Assembly (NCBI RefSeq): GCF_049727805.1
Contig: NZ_JBCNYA010000021.1
Coordinates: 7,672 to 71,671, forward strand
DNA from: Frateuria_A sp049727805
Lineage (GTDB): Bacteria > Pseudomonadota > Gammaproteobacteria > Xanthomonadales > Rhodanobacteraceae
Length of the DNA stretch: 64,000 bases
Reading direction: 5' to 3'
Shown here: piece after piece, positions 1-9,267 of the stretch
Numbering within the stretch: the stretch's first letter is position 1
Layout of the letters: every line of letters begins with the position of its first letter
Notes under the pieces: model-generated
The model's database searches: none
What the model was told of the DNA's origin: nothing
The model's input: the letters and a program-made list of their open reading frames with translations, nothing else
Position numbers and translations under genes: made by a program

Positions 1-246
1 TTCCGCTGGGCGTTCAAGCAGCAGCGCATGGATCTGCTGCGCTACCTGTTCGCCGGCAAGCTGGCACTGCACGACGTGATCGCGCTGCAACCGCACTTCG
101 CGACCGGCACGCTCAAGCCGCCGCGCTGGCTGCCGCCGTGGATGCAGCACGTGCATGGCCTGGCGGGAAAACTGGCGTTCTCGCTGTTCGTCAACGGCAT
201 CCACATGGGCCAGGTGCAGGCCGACGAATTGTCGTTGCGTCTCTGA
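1..246 (+). CDS. C-terminal end of an unidentified protein (5' truncated by window edge)
   Basis: An open frame runs from the first base to TGA 244-246 and gives the last 81 residues of a protein that starts outside the window. The visible part is rich in Trp, Phe and His with several hydrophobic patches (around LLRYLFAGKLALHDVIAL and LAGKLAFSLFVNG) but no motif I can assign. It lies 112 bp upstream of the acyltransferase gene on the same strand, so it may belong to the same surface-polysaccharide or envelope cluster; that is inference from context only. Codon use matches its neighbours. I do not recognise the family. Confidence 0.6.
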   Translation, partial: FRWAFKQQRMDLLRYLFAGKLALHDVIALQPHFATGTLKPPRWLPPWMQHVHGLAGKLAFSLFVNGIHMGQVQADELSLRL

Positions 247-358
247 GCCAGGCCCGCGATTGCGGCGGAATGGTCGGTGCCGCTTTCACCGCGACACGAC
301 AACCGGCCCGCTACATCACCCGCTTCGCCCGTCACCGCCCGAGCGAGCGTAGCGAGGG

Positions 359-2389
359 ATGATTCCAAAATACCGAGCCGACATCGACGGCCTGCGAGCG
401 GTGGCTGTCCTCTCAGTGCTGCTCTACCACGCGGGAAGCGGATTCTTCAGCGGCGGCTATGTCGGCGTCGACATCTTCTTCGTGATCTCCGGCTACCTGA
501 TCACGACCATCATCGTGCGCGAGGTCGAGGCTGGCGGGTTTTCCATCGCCAGCTTCTACGAGCGGCGTGCGCGAAGGATCCTGCCGGCGCTCGCGGTGGT
601 CGTGCTCGCCACCCTGGTGGCCGGTGCCTTCCTGCTGACGCCGCATGACCTCGAGGAGCTGGGCGGCAGCGCCGTGGCGACCGCGCTGTTCTCGTCGAAC
701 GTGCTGTTCTACCTGACGTCGGGCTATTTCGATGGTCCGGCCGAGACCAAGCCGCTGCTGCATACCTGGTCGCTGGCGGTGGAGGAGCAGTACTACATCT
801 TCTTCCCGCTGCTGGTGTTGCTGATCGCGCGCTTCGGCGCGCGCCGTTACCTGCGCTGGCTGCTTGGCCTGGGCCTGCTTTCCTTCCTCGCGTGCGCGTT
901 GGTCACTCGCATAGACGCCTCGGCGGCGTTCTATCTGATTCCGACGCGCGCCTGGGAGCTGTTCATCGGCAGCGTGCTGTCGCTCAAGGTGGTGCCCGAG
1001 CCGACCACCCGCCGTACGCGGGAAGCCGTCGCGGCGCTCGGCGCTGCTCTGATCGCCTGGGCGATATGCCTGTATACGCCGGACACGGACTTCCCTGGCG
1101 TGGCCGCGGCCGTGCCGACGTTGGGCGCGGCCCTGATCATCCATGCCGGCACCGGCGGCACGCCGACCGTTTCGCGGCTCCTCAGCCTGCGGCCGGTGGT
1201 CTTCATCGGCCTGGTGTCCTATTCGCTGTACCTGTGGCACTGGCCGGTGATCGTGTTCGTCCGGCTCTACCTGGTCAGGGCGCCGGACGCCGCTGGGCAG
1301 GCGTTGATGATCGCGGCCAGTTTCGCCCTGGCGGTATTGTCGTGGAGATACGTCGAGGCGCCGTTCCGCACCAAGAAGTTGTTCGCGCGCACCACGCCGA
1401 TGCTGGGTGCGGCAGCCAGTACGCTTGCGATCCTGCTGTGCACCGGGCTCGCCTTGTGGATGAGCCGCGGGCTGCCGCAGCGGCCCTTCGCCAGCGCCGT
1501 GACCGACGTCGATCCGTCCTGGGACCACTGGGGCGAGTGCGAAGATGGCCGCGACAGCCGCGCCGGCCTGCATGGTCTCTGCGACCTGGGCGTTTCCCGC
1601 GGTGCGGCCAGCTTCATGCTGTGGGGGGACTCGCACGCCCGCGCGCTTGCCGCCGGCGTCAACCAGAGCGCCGCCAGGCATGGCCTGCGCGGCAAGTTCA
1701 TCGCGCGTTCCGCCTGCCCGCCGCTGCTGGGCGTCGACCGGGCCGGGCGCACCTCGTGCAATGCCTTCAACCAGGCGGTGCTGCGGATGCTGTCGCAGGC
1801 GCCGCAGATCAGGACCGTGCTGCTCACCGCGCGCTGGACGCTGTCGGCCGACGGAACGCGGTACACCAACGAGTCGGGGCATGCGGTGCGACTGGTGGAC
1901 CTGAAGGCCAAGGGCGACGGGCATCGTTGCAATGCCGCCATCTTCGAGACCGGTCTGCGGCGCACGATCAGCCAGTTGCAACGGCTGGGCAAGCAGGTCG
2001 TGCTGGTCCGCACGATCCCCGAGATCGGCTACGACGTGCCGGCGGCCTACATGGTCGCGCGGCTCACCGGCCGCGACACCAATGCGCTGGTGTCGCCGAC
2101 CCTCGGCGCCTATCGCGACCGCACCCGCGAGGTGACCGTGATCTTCGATCGCCTGTCGCGGCACGGGCGGGTCGCCTTCGTGGACCCGTCGCGCTACCTG
2201 TGCGGCACGCACTGCCTGGTCGTGCGCTCCGGCCACCCCATGTACCGCGACGATGACCATCTCTCCACTTTCGGCTCCGACTACCTCTCGCCGGCGTTCG
2301 ACGGGGTGTTCGCGAAGCTGTCGCTGGCACTGGCCCGAACGCCGGCAAGCGGCGGCGGCATGGCCACCAAACAGGCGGTGCCGCCCTAG
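359..2389 (+). CDS. O-acyltransferase, OafA/YrhL type, with C-terminal SGNH domain
   Basis: A 676-residue inner-membrane protein. Residues 1 to about 370 form an acyltransferase-3 domain: it opens with YRADIDGLRAVAVLSVLLYHAG, carrying the conserved His, followed by GVDIFFVISGYLI and about ten hydrophobic segments. From about residue 410 a periplasmic SGNH hydrolase-like domain follows, with block I G-D-S-H (Ser425) and block V D-D-D-H (Asp631, His634). Proteins of this architecture acetylate or otherwise acylate lipopolysaccharide O-antigen, exopolysaccharide or peptidoglycan; the membrane domain is thought to move the acyl group across the membrane and the SGNH domain to transfer it. The glycosyltransferase at 5150 fits a polysaccharide context, but the acceptor cannot be read from the sequence. 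Length and both catalytic motifs look intact. Confidence 0.9.
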   Translation: MIPKYRADIDGLRAVAVLSVLLYHAGSGFFSGGYVGVDIFFVISGYLITTIIVREVEAGGFSIASFYERRARRILPALAVVVLATLVAGAFLLTPHDLEELGGSAVATALFSSNVLFYLTSGYFDGPAETKPLLHTWSLAVEEQYYIFFPLLVLLIARFGARRYLRWLLGLGLLSFLACALVTRIDASAAFYLIPTRAWELFIGSVLSLKVVPEPTTRRTREAVAALGAALIAWAICLYTPDTDFPGVAAAVPTLGAALIIHAGTGGTPTVSRLLSLRPVVFIGLVSYSLYLWHWPVIVFVRLYLVRAPDAAGQALMIAASFALAVLSWRYVEAPFRTKKLFARTTPMLGAAASTLAILLCTGLALWMSRGLPQRPFASAVTDVDPSWDHWGECEDGRDSRAGLHGLCDLGVSRGAASFMLWGDSHARALAAGVNQSAARHGLRGKFIARSACPPLLGVDRAGRTSCNAFNQAVLRMLSQAPQIRTVLLTARWTLSADGTRYTNESGHAVRLVDLKAKGDGHRCNAAIFETGLRRTISQLQRLGKQVVLVRTIPEIGYDVPAAYMVARLTGRDTNALVSPTLGAYRDRTREVTVIFDRLSRHGRVAFVDPSRYLCGTHCLVVRSGHPMYRDDDHLSTFGSDYLSPAFDGVFAKLSLALARTPASGGGMATKQAVPP

Positions 2390-2492
2390 CCCGGGGCGGC
2401 TCGCGGCGTGCCGCGTGGGGCCCGGTCGCGGGTTTACCCGCCCGGCTGCGCTACCATGTAAGGCCGCTTCCGCTCGTACAAAGCCGCCACCC

Positions 2493-4811
2493 ATGGCCCA
2501 TCCCGACGACCTGCGCCACGCCGCGCTCGAATACCACCGCTGCCCCCGGCCCGGAAAGATCAAGGTCACCGCGACCAAGGCGATGGTGACCCAGCGCGAC
2601 CTGGCGCTGGCGTATTCGCCGGGCGTGGCCTATGCCTGCGAGGCGATCGTCGAGAACCCGCACGCCGCCAGCGAGATGACCGCGCGCGGCAACCTGGTGG
2701 CGGTGATCACCAACGGCACCGCGGTGCTGGGCCTGGGCGACATCGGCCCGCTCGCCGGCAAGCCGGTGATGGAAGGCAAGGGCGTGCTGTTCCAGAAGTT
2801 CGCCGGCATCGACGTGTTCGACATCGAGTTGAACGAACGCGACCCGGACAAACTGGTCGACATCATCGCGGCGATGGAGCCGACCTTCGGCGGCATCAAC
2901 CTGGAGGACATCAAGGCGCCGGAGTGCTTCATCGTCGAGCGCAAGCTGCGCGAGCGGATGAACATCCCGGTCTTCCACGACGACCAGCACGGCACCGCGA
3001 TCATCGTCGGCGCCGCCGTGCTCAATGCGCTGGAAGTGGTCGGCAAGCAGATCGGCGACATCCGGCTGGCCACCACCGGTGCCGGCGCGGCCGGCATCGC
3101 CTGCCTGGACATGCTGGTGGCGCTCGGCGTGAAGCCGGAGAACATCCTGGCGTTCGACCGCGAGGGCGTGATCCACAGCGGCCGCCAGGGCCTGGACCCT
3201 GACAAGGCGCGCTACGCGCGCGACACCGACAAGCGCACGCTGGCCGACATCGTGGCCGGCGCCGACGTGTTCCTGGGCCTCTCCGCCGGCGGCATCCTCA
3301 AGGCCGAGATGGTCGCGACCATGGCCGAGCGGCCGATCATCCTGGCGCTGGCCAATCCCAACCCGGAGATCCTGCCGGAGGACGCAAGGCGCGTGCGGCC
3401 CGACTGCATCGTCGCCACCGGCCGTTCGGACTATCCGAACCAGGTCAACAACGCGCTGTGCTTCCCGTACATCTTCCGCGGCGCGCTGGACGTGGGCGCC
3501 ACCGGCATCAACGAGGCGATGAAACTCGCCTGCGTGCGCGCGATCGCGGAACTGGCGCGCATGGAAGCCTCCGACCTCGCCGGCGCCTACGGCGGCGAGG
3601 TGCCGTCGTTCGGCGCCGAGTACCTGATCCCGCGCCCGTTCGACCCGCGCCTGCTGGTGATGCTGGCGCCGGCGGTGGCGCAGGCGGCGATGGATTCGGG
3701 CGTGGCCGCCCGACCCATCGCGGACATGGACGCCTACCGCGAGAAGCTCGGCCAGTTCATCTACCGCACCAGCCTGCTGATGAAGCCGGTGTACGAGCGC
3801 GCCCGCTCGGACGTCAAGCGCGTGGTCTACGCCGAGGGCGAGGAAGAGACCGTGCTGCGCGCGGTGCAGACGGTGATCGACGAGAAGCTCGCCTTCCCGA
3901 TCCTGATCGGCCGGCCGGAGGTGATCGCCCAACGCATCGAGCGCCTCGGCCTGCGCATGCGCGAGGGCGTGGATTTCGAGCTCACCAACATCAACGACGA
4001 TCCGCGCTTCAACGACTACTGGCAGCAGTACCACACGCTGACCGAGCGCCGCGGCGTCACCCCGGCGGCGGCCAAGAACCTCTTGCGCTCGCGGCCCACG
4101 CTGATCGCCGCGCTGATGGTCGAGCGCGGCGAAGCCGACGCGATGATCTGCGGCCTGGTCGGGCGCTACCACAAGAAGCTCGGCTACCTGCGCAGCGTGT
4201 TCGGGCTGGATCCGGGCGTGCAGTGCACCTCGGCGATGACCGGCGTGATCAACGACTTGGGCGCCTGGTTCTTCGTCGATACCCACGTGCAGGTCGATCC
4301 CACCGCCGAGCAGATCGCCGAGGCCACCCTGCAGGCGAGCTACCGCCTGAAGCTGTTCGGCATCGAGCCGAAGGTCGCGCTGCTCTCGCATTCGAACTTT
4401 GGCAGCCACGACAACGCCAGCGCGGCGAAGATGCGCAAGGCCTACCAGCTGATCCGCGAACGCGCACCGCGGCTGGAAGTGGACGGCGAGATGCAGGCCG
4501 ACACCGCCTGGGACGCCGCGCTGCGCCAGCGCATCTTTCCCAACAGCACGCTTGCCGGGCGCGCCAACCTGTTCGTGCTGCCCAACCTGGACGCGGCCAA
4601 CATCGTCTACAACATGGTCAAGGTGATGACCGGCGGCGTGGCGATCGGCCCGATCCTGATGGGCGTGGACAAGAGCGCGCACATCCTCACCCCGGCCTCC
4701 ACCGTGCGCCGCACGGTCAACATGACCGCGATCGCGGCAGTGGACGCGCAGTTGCGCGGCAGCGGCCGCACCACCGGCGCCGAAGCCTGGCGGAGCATGC
4801 GCCAGGGGTAG
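2493..4811 (+). CDS. maeB: NADP-dependent malic enzyme with C-terminal phosphotransacetylase-like domain
   Basis: Oxidatively decarboxylates malate to pyruvate with NADP+, giving NADPH and pyruvate for gluconeogenesis or acetyl-CoA supply. The ATG at 2493 (MAHPDDLRHAALEYH) is chosen over an in-frame extension because it matches the family start and gives 772 residues, close to the roughly 760 usual for MaeB. The malic domain shows YSPGVAYACE, the metal/substrate segment FHDDQHGTAI and a Rossmann TTGAGAAGIA near residue 194. From about residue 425 (RTSLLMKPVYERARSDV) a phosphotransacetylase-like domain follows; in studied MaeB proteins it senses acetyl-CoA and does not act as an enzyme. A TACCAT box at 2452-2457 could be a -10 element. 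The gene is monocistronic by spacing. Confidence 0.96.
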   Translation: MAHPDDLRHAALEYHRCPRPGKIKVTATKAMVTQRDLALAYSPGVAYACEAIVENPHAASEMTARGNLVAVITNGTAVLGLGDIGPLAGKPVMEGKGVLFQKFAGIDVFDIELNERDPDKLVDIIAAMEPTFGGINLEDIKAPECFIVERKLRERMNIPVFHDDQHGTAIIVGAAVLNALEVVGKQIGDIRLATTGAGAAGIACLDMLVALGVKPENILAFDREGVIHSGRQGLDPDKARYARDTDKRTLADIVAGADVFLGLSAGGILKAEMVATMAERPIILALANPNPEILPEDARRVRPDCIVATGRSDYPNQVNNALCFPYIFRGALDVGATGINEAMKLACVRAIAELARMEASDLAGAYGGEVPSFGAEYLIPRPFDPRLLVMLAPAVAQAAMDSGVAARPIADMDAYREKLGQFIYRTSLLMKPVYERARSDVKRVVYAEGEEETVLRAVQTVIDEKLAFPILIGRPEVIAQRIERLGLRMREGVDFELTNINDDPRFNDYWQQYHTLTERRGVTPAAAKNLLRSRPTLIAALMVERGEADAMICGLVGRYHKKLGYLRSVFGLDPGVQCTSAMTGVINDLGAWFFVDTHVQVDPTAEQIAEATLQASYRLKLFGIEPKVALLSHSNFGSHDNASAAKMRKAYQLIRERAPRLEVDGEMQADTAWDAALRQRIFPNSTLAGRANLFVLPNLDAANIVYNMVKVMTGGVAIGPILMGVDKSAHILTPASTVRRTVNMTAIAAVDAQLRGSGRTTGAEAWRSMRQG

Positions 4812-5149
4812 GCCGGCGCCGCGGGCGGACATCAGCGTCTTTTTTGGCTCTGGCGTTCGCGCAGCGCCCGTGCAGCATGGATCCGAGCATCCCCGCCCGG
4901 TAGGGCGTATGCTCCGCGTCGCGCGCCCGGCTTGCGGGGCGGACGCGGGGCGTCCACCCGGAGGATGAAGAGGCCTGGACGAACGCGGATGTTGTCGATC
5001 CGTAGCACATGACAAGCACCTGCGGGCGGCACGGACCCGGCAGGCGCACAGGCGCAGGCGGCGCTGCCGCCGTTGGCGATCCGGCAATGGGAAGGCAGGT
5101 AAGCGGCCACGGAGCGGCGTCGGGAACGCATCGTTGGGTCGGGTGAACC
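4812..5149. other. 338-bp intergenic region without a convincing gene
   Basis: Separates maeB from the glycosyltransferase gene. It is GC-rich with a short T run (TTTTTT around 4848-4853) that is not preceded by a clear hairpin. Open frames crossing it on the minus strand lack a plausible start and family resemblance and overlap flanking genes antisense. The promoter of the glycosyltransferase gene probably lies here, but I cannot place it. Confidence 0.4.
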
Positions 5150-6133
5150 ATGTCTGATACCGCACTGTCCGTCAGCATCCTGCTGCTCTGCTACCGGGAT
5201 GCGCCCTACATCCGTGCTGCGCTGGAGTCGGCGCTGGCGCAGACGGTGCCGTGCGAGATCATCGTCTCCAACGACTGTTCCGACGACGGCACCTTCGAGT
5301 TGGCGCAGGAGATGGTGGCCAACTACCGCGGCCCGCACCGCGTCAGCGTGCGCCGCAACGAGCGCAACCTGGGCGTGGCGGCGCACGTCAACGCCACCGT
5401 GCCGCTGACCACCGGCAATATCGTCGTGATGATGGCGGGCGACGACATCTCCTACCCGCACCGCGTGGCGACCATCCTCGAGGCGTTCCGCAGCCGGCCA
5501 CGCGCGACCGTGCTCGGCAGCGACTTCGACGGCATCGACGAGGACGGCCATGCCCGCGAGGTCTCGTTCCGCCCGCGCCCCGAGGTGTTCGGGCTGGACT
5601 ACTACATAAGCATCGGCCGCCTGATCGGGCTGCTGGGCGCCACCCTGGCGTTCCGCCGCGAGGTGTTCGAGCGCTTCGGGCCCCTGCTCGGGCCGATCGA
5701 GGACAACGCGTTGAGCCTGCGCGGTGCGCTGCTCGGCGAATGCCTCAACCTGCGCCAGCCGCTGATCCAGTACCGCCAGCATGCCGAGAGCGTCAGCGCC
5801 GGCGTGTTCGCGCGCCACGAGCCGCCGAAGCTGCGCATGCAGCGCCGCTACGAACGCACCATCCGCTTCTATCGCGGCACCGCCGACGACCTGGAACACT
5901 GCCTGGCGCGGCTGCCGGAACTGTCGCCGCGCCGGCGCGCGCTGGCGCGCGACGTGGTGGCGATGTACCGGATCGAGGCGGACGCGCGCGAGGCGCTGCT
6001 GCACAAGGCCCGCCACCACTGGCTCAAACCGATCGGCCGCGGCCTGCTGCACCTGGGCCTGCGCCGCAAGAGCGCCGAGCGCGCGCTCAAGCTGTTCGTG
6101 CCGCGGCGCTGGTTCGGGCTCTACGGCCGCTAG
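5150..6133 (+). CDS. Glycosyltransferase family 2
   Basis: A 327-residue GT-A fold glycosyltransferase. The N-terminus reads SVSILLLCYRDAPYIRAALESAL, then the nucleotide-sugar binding SNDCSDDGTFE and the metal-binding acidic motif GDDISYPHR near residues 96-103 that stands in for the DxD. The C-terminal 100 residues are basic and helical with no clear membrane span, so the enzyme is probably cytoplasmic or peripherally membrane bound. Family 2 enzymes invert stereochemistry and extend polysaccharides or glycolipids; the sugar is not predictable. The gene stands alone between two intergenic regions of more than 200 bp, but the acyltransferase at 359 is on the same strand. Start ATG 5150 is the first in frame and begins the conserved fold. 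Confidence 0.88.
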   Translation: MSDTALSVSILLLCYRDAPYIRAALESALAQTVPCEIIVSNDCSDDGTFELAQEMVANYRGPHRVSVRRNERNLGVAAHVNATVPLTTGNIVVMMAGDDISYPHRVATILEAFRSRPRATVLGSDFDGIDEDGHAREVSFRPRPEVFGLDYYISIGRLIGLLGATLAFRREVFERFGPLLGPIEDNALSLRGALLGECLNLRQPLIQYRQHAESVSAGVFARHEPPKLRMQRRYERTIRFYRGTADDLEHCLARLPELSPRRRALARDVVAMYRIEADAREALLHKARHHWLKPIGRGLLHLGLRRKSAERALKLFVPRRWFGLYGR

Positions 6134-6307
6134 GCCCGGGGCGTCGCGCGCCGCGGCTTGCCCCAGCGGGCCGACGACAGCTCACGCCACGCGGCAGGCC
6201 GCTCGATCGATCCCTCTTCCGGTGTCCAGGGCCATCCGCGGCGTGCGCGGCGGAGCTCCGGCCATGCCTGTCGCGGCTGCCGTATGGCGACCCCACCCGC
6301 GGCGGGG

Positions 6308-6313
6308 CTAGAA
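6308..6313 (+). promoter_or_regulatory. Candidate -10 element upstream of aceE
   Basis: TAGAAT lies 58 bases before the aceE start in an otherwise GC-rich leader. A -35 at the usual distance would be TGGCGA (6285-6290), a weak match. The same TAGAAT hexamer occurs before the LytTR gene at 18261. Sequence match only. Confidence 0.3.
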
Positions 6314-6371
6314 TCGGGAGTCCCCACACGTCGAATAGAAAGGCGCCGATGGCGCGCCGCGGAGAAGCTTC

Positions 6372-9089
6372 ATGGATCAGCTCGATGACGTCCTGAATCA
6401 GGATCTCGACCCCACCGAAACCCGCGAATGGGTCGAATCGCTCAACGCGGTCATCCAGCACGACGGCACCGAGCGCGCGCATTACCTGCTCGAGCGCATG
6501 GTCGATTCCACCCGCCGTTCCGGCGGCTACCTGCCGTTCGACCCGACCACCGAGTACGTCAACACCATCGCCCCCGCCAACGAGGCCAAGAGCCCGGGCG
6601 ACGCGGCGATGGAGTGGCGCATCCGCTCGCTGATCCGCTGGAACGCGATGGCGATGGTGGTGCGCGCCAACCGCAAGCCGGGCGAGCTGGGCGGGCACAT
6701 CGCGAGTTTCGCCTCGTCGGCCACGCTCTACGACGTGGGCTTCAACCATTTCTGGCGCGCGCCCTCGGCCGAGCACCCGGGCGACCTGGTGTTCCATCAG
6801 GGCCACTCCAGCCCGGGCATCTACGCCCGCTCGTTCCTCGAAGGGCGCCTGGCCGAAGACCAGCTCGACCTGTTCCGCATGGAAGTGGTCGGCAAGGGCC
6901 GCGCGCTGTCCTCCTACCCGCACCCGTGGCTGATGCCCGACTACTGGCAGGTACCGACGGTGTCGATGGGCTTAGGTCCCATCCAGGCGATCTACCAGGC
7001 GCAGTTCTGGAAGTACCTCGAGCACCGCGGGCTGATCCCCAAGACCGACCGCAAGATCTGGTGCTTCATGGGCGACGGCGAGTGCGACGAGCCCGAGTCG
7101 CTGGGCGCCATCTCGCTGGCCGGCCGCGAAGGTCTGGACAACCTGGTGTTCGTGATCAACTGCAACCTGCAGCGCCTGGACGGCCCGGTGCGCGGCAACG
7201 GCAAGATCATCCAGGAGCTGGAGGGCGTCTTCCGCGGCGCCGGCTGGAACGCGATCAAGCTGATCTGGGGTTCCTACTGGGATCCGCTCCTGGCGCGCGA
7301 CAACGACGGCGTGCTGCGCAAGCTGATGATGGAAACGCTCGACGGCGAGTACCAGGCCTGCAAGGCCTTCGGCGGCGCCTACACGCGCGAGCATTTCTTC
7401 GGCAAGTACCCGCAGACGCGCGAGATGGTCGCCAACCTGTCCGACGACGACATCTGGCGCCTCAACCGCGGCGGCCATGACCCGCACAAGGTCTACGCGG
7501 CCTACCACGCGGCGGTGAACACCAAGGGCATGCCCACGGTGATCCTGGCCAAGACGGTCAAGGGCTACGGCATGGGCCTGGGTTCGGGCGAATCGCAGAA
7601 CCCGACCCACCAGCAGAAGAAGCTCGATACCGACTCGATCCGCGCCTTCCGCGACCGCTTCAACATCCCGGTGGCGGACGACAAGCTGGACGAGGTGCCG
7701 TACTTCCATCCGGGCAAGGACTCGCCGGAAGTCGAGTACATGCTCGAGCGCCGCCGCGCGCTGGGCGGCTTCCTGCCGCAGCGCCGGCGCAAGACCGACG
7801 TGCAGTTGAAGGCGCCGGATCTGTCGGCCTTCGCGCAGATCACCGCCGGTACCGGCGAGCGCGAGATCTCCACCACCATGGCGCTGGTGCGCGGCATGAA
7901 CCTGTTGCTGCGCGACAAGGCGATCGGCCCGCGCGTGGTGCCGATCGTGGCCGACGAGGCGCGCACCTTCGGCATGGAAGGCATGTTCCGCCAGATCGGC
8001 ATCTACGCGCCGTTCGGCCAGAAGTACCGGCCGCAGGATGCCGACCAGCTGCTGTATTACCGCGAGGACCAGAAGGGCCAGGTGCTGCAGCAGGGCATCA
8101 GCGAGGCCGGCGGCATGGCCTCGTGGATGGCCGCGGCCAGCAGCTACTCGATCAGCAACCAGCCGATGCTGCCGTTCTTCATCTACTACTCGATGTTCGG
8201 CTTCCAGCGCATCGGCGACCTGGCCTGGGCCGCCGGCGACATGCGCGCGCGCGGCTTCCTGATCGGCGGCACCTCCGGCCGCACCACGCTCAACGGCGAA
8301 GGCCTGCAGCACGAGGACGGCCAGTCGCACCTGCTCTCCGGCGCGATCCCGAACGTGAAGTCGTACGACCCGACCTTCTCCTACGAGATCGCGGTCATCC
8401 TGCAGGACGGCACCCGCCGCATGCTGCAGGAGCAGGAGGACGTGTACTACTACATCACCGTGATGAACGAGAACTACGAGCACCCGGAGCTGCCGAAGGG
8501 ATGCGAGGAAGGCGTCATCAAGGGCATGTACCTGTTCCGCGACTCCGGCGTCGGCCAGGGCAACGGCAAGGGCAAGAAGGCCAAGGCCCCGTGCGTGCAA
8601 CTGCTCGGCTCCGGCACCATCCTGCGCGAGGTGATCGCGGCGGCCGAGCTGCTGGAGAAGGACTTCGGCGTCGCCGCCGACATCTGGTCGTGCCCGAGCT
8701 TCTCGGAACTGCGTCGGGATGGCTTCGACGCCGAACGCTGGAACCGCCTGCATCCGGAAGCCGAACAGCGCCTGCCGTACGTGACGCAGCTGCTGCAGGG
8801 CCGCTCCGGCCCGGCGATCGCGGCGACCGACTACGTGCGCGAGTACGCCGACCAGATCCGCGCCTTCATGCCCGACGGCATGCGTTACGCGGTGCTGGGC
8901 ACCGACGGCTACGGCCGCTCGGACACCCGCGCGCACCTGCGCGACTTCTTCGAGGTCGACCGCTACTGGATCGCTCACGCCGCGCTCGCCTCGCTGGCGA
9001 AGGACGGCCTGGTCAACGCCAAGGACGTGGCGCGCGCGATCAAGGAGTACAAGCTCGATCCGGCCAAGCCCAACCCGCTGACGGTCTGA
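6372..9089 (+). CDS. aceE: Pyruvate dehydrogenase E1 component, homodimeric type
   Basis: Thiamine-diphosphate enzyme that decarboxylates pyruvate and reductively acetylates the lipoyl groups of AceF. The 905 residues compare well with the roughly 890 of gammaproteobacterial AceE. Visible landmarks are EWVESLNAVI at the N-terminus, the phosphate/Mg-binding GDGECDEPES from residue 234 followed by NCNLQRLDGPVRGN, the HQQKK segment, and the activity-loop region HEDGQSHLLSGAIPN. Its partners aceF and lpdA are at 34534 and 36344, so the complex is encoded at two sites in this window rather than in one aceEF-lpd operon. The ATG follows GCCGCGGAGAAGCTTC, a moderate ribosome site. A palindromic repeat follows the stop and may act as terminator or mRNA stabiliser. 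Confidence 0.97.
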   Translation: MDQLDDVLNQDLDPTETREWVESLNAVIQHDGTERAHYLLERMVDSTRRSGGYLPFDPTTEYVNTIAPANEAKSPGDAAMEWRIRSLIRWNAMAMVVRANRKPGELGGHIASFASSATLYDVGFNHFWRAPSAEHPGDLVFHQGHSSPGIYARSFLEGRLAEDQLDLFRMEVVGKGRALSSYPHPWLMPDYWQVPTVSMGLGPIQAIYQAQFWKYLEHRGLIPKTDRKIWCFMGDGECDEPESLGAISLAGREGLDNLVFVINCNLQRLDGPVRGNGKIIQELEGVFRGAGWNAIKLIWGSYWDPLLARDNDGVLRKLMMETLDGEYQACKAFGGAYTREHFFGKYPQTREMVANLSDDDIWRLNRGGHDPHKVYAAYHAAVNTKGMPTVILAKTVKGYGMGLGSGESQNPTHQQKKLDTDSIRAFRDRFNIPVADDKLDEVPYFHPGKDSPEVEYMLERRRALGGFLPQRRRKTDVQLKAPDLSAFAQITAGTGEREISTTMALVRGMNLLLRDKAIGPRVVPIVADEARTFGMEGMFRQIGIYAPFGQKYRPQDADQLLYYREDQKGQVLQQGISEAGGMASWMAAASSYSISNQPMLPFFIYYSMFGFQRIGDLAWAAGDMRARGFLIGGTSGRTTLNGEGLQHEDGQSHLLSGAIPNVKSYDPTFSYEIAVILQDGTRRMLQEQEDVYYYITVMNENYEHPELPKGCEEGVIKGMYLFRDSGVGQGNGKGKKAKAPCVQLLGSGTILREVIAAAELLEKDFGVAADIWSCPSFSELRRDGFDAERWNRLHPEAEQRLPYVTQLLQGRSGPAIAATDYVREYADQIRAFMPDGMRYAVLGTDGYGRSDTRAHLRDFFEVDRYWIAHAALASLAKDGLVNAKDVARAIKEYKLDPAKPNPLTV

Positions 9090-9104
9090 CCGCCTCGAAC
9101 AGCT

Positions 9105-9140
9105 CCCTCTCCCCTGCGGGGAGAGGGTTGGGGTGAGGGG
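9105..9140 (+). repeat. Short palindromic repeat (CCCTCTCCCC type) after aceE
   Basis: Inverted repeat CCCTCTCCCC (9105-9114) and GGGGAGAGGG (9118-9127) with a 3-nt loop, followed by TTGGGGTGAGGGG and the tail CCGGGGCTCGCGG. Related copies occur at 11041 and 11451 between genes and inside aceF and lpdA. It lies 15 bp after the aceE stop, where it could form a stem-loop in the mRNA. Arrays of this kind are common intergenic elements in GC-rich proteobacteria. Confidence 0.8.
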
Positions 9141-9267
9141 CCGGGGCTCGCGGAGGCGTCCCGCAAGAGCGACGGACAACGCGATGTCTCAACGCCAGCA
9201 GAACGTTGGAAGAAGCCGCTGCTCGCCCTGAGCGTAGCGCAGCGGAACCGAAGGGGCCTGCCGACCC

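Noticed and set aside
3766..4811. Phosphotransacetylase part of maeB considered as a separate pta gene
   Set aside because: It is continuous in frame with the malic enzyme domain, a standard MaeB architecture, with no internal stop or ribosome site.
2451..5165. A 904-residue open frame on the minus strand covering maeB
   Set aside because: It is antisense to a well-supported gene, has Arg/Ala/Gly/His-rich low-information composition and no family resemblance; such frames are expected in GC-rich DNA.
6972..9179. A 735-residue minus-strand frame over aceE
   Set aside because: Antisense shadow of a highly conserved enzyme.
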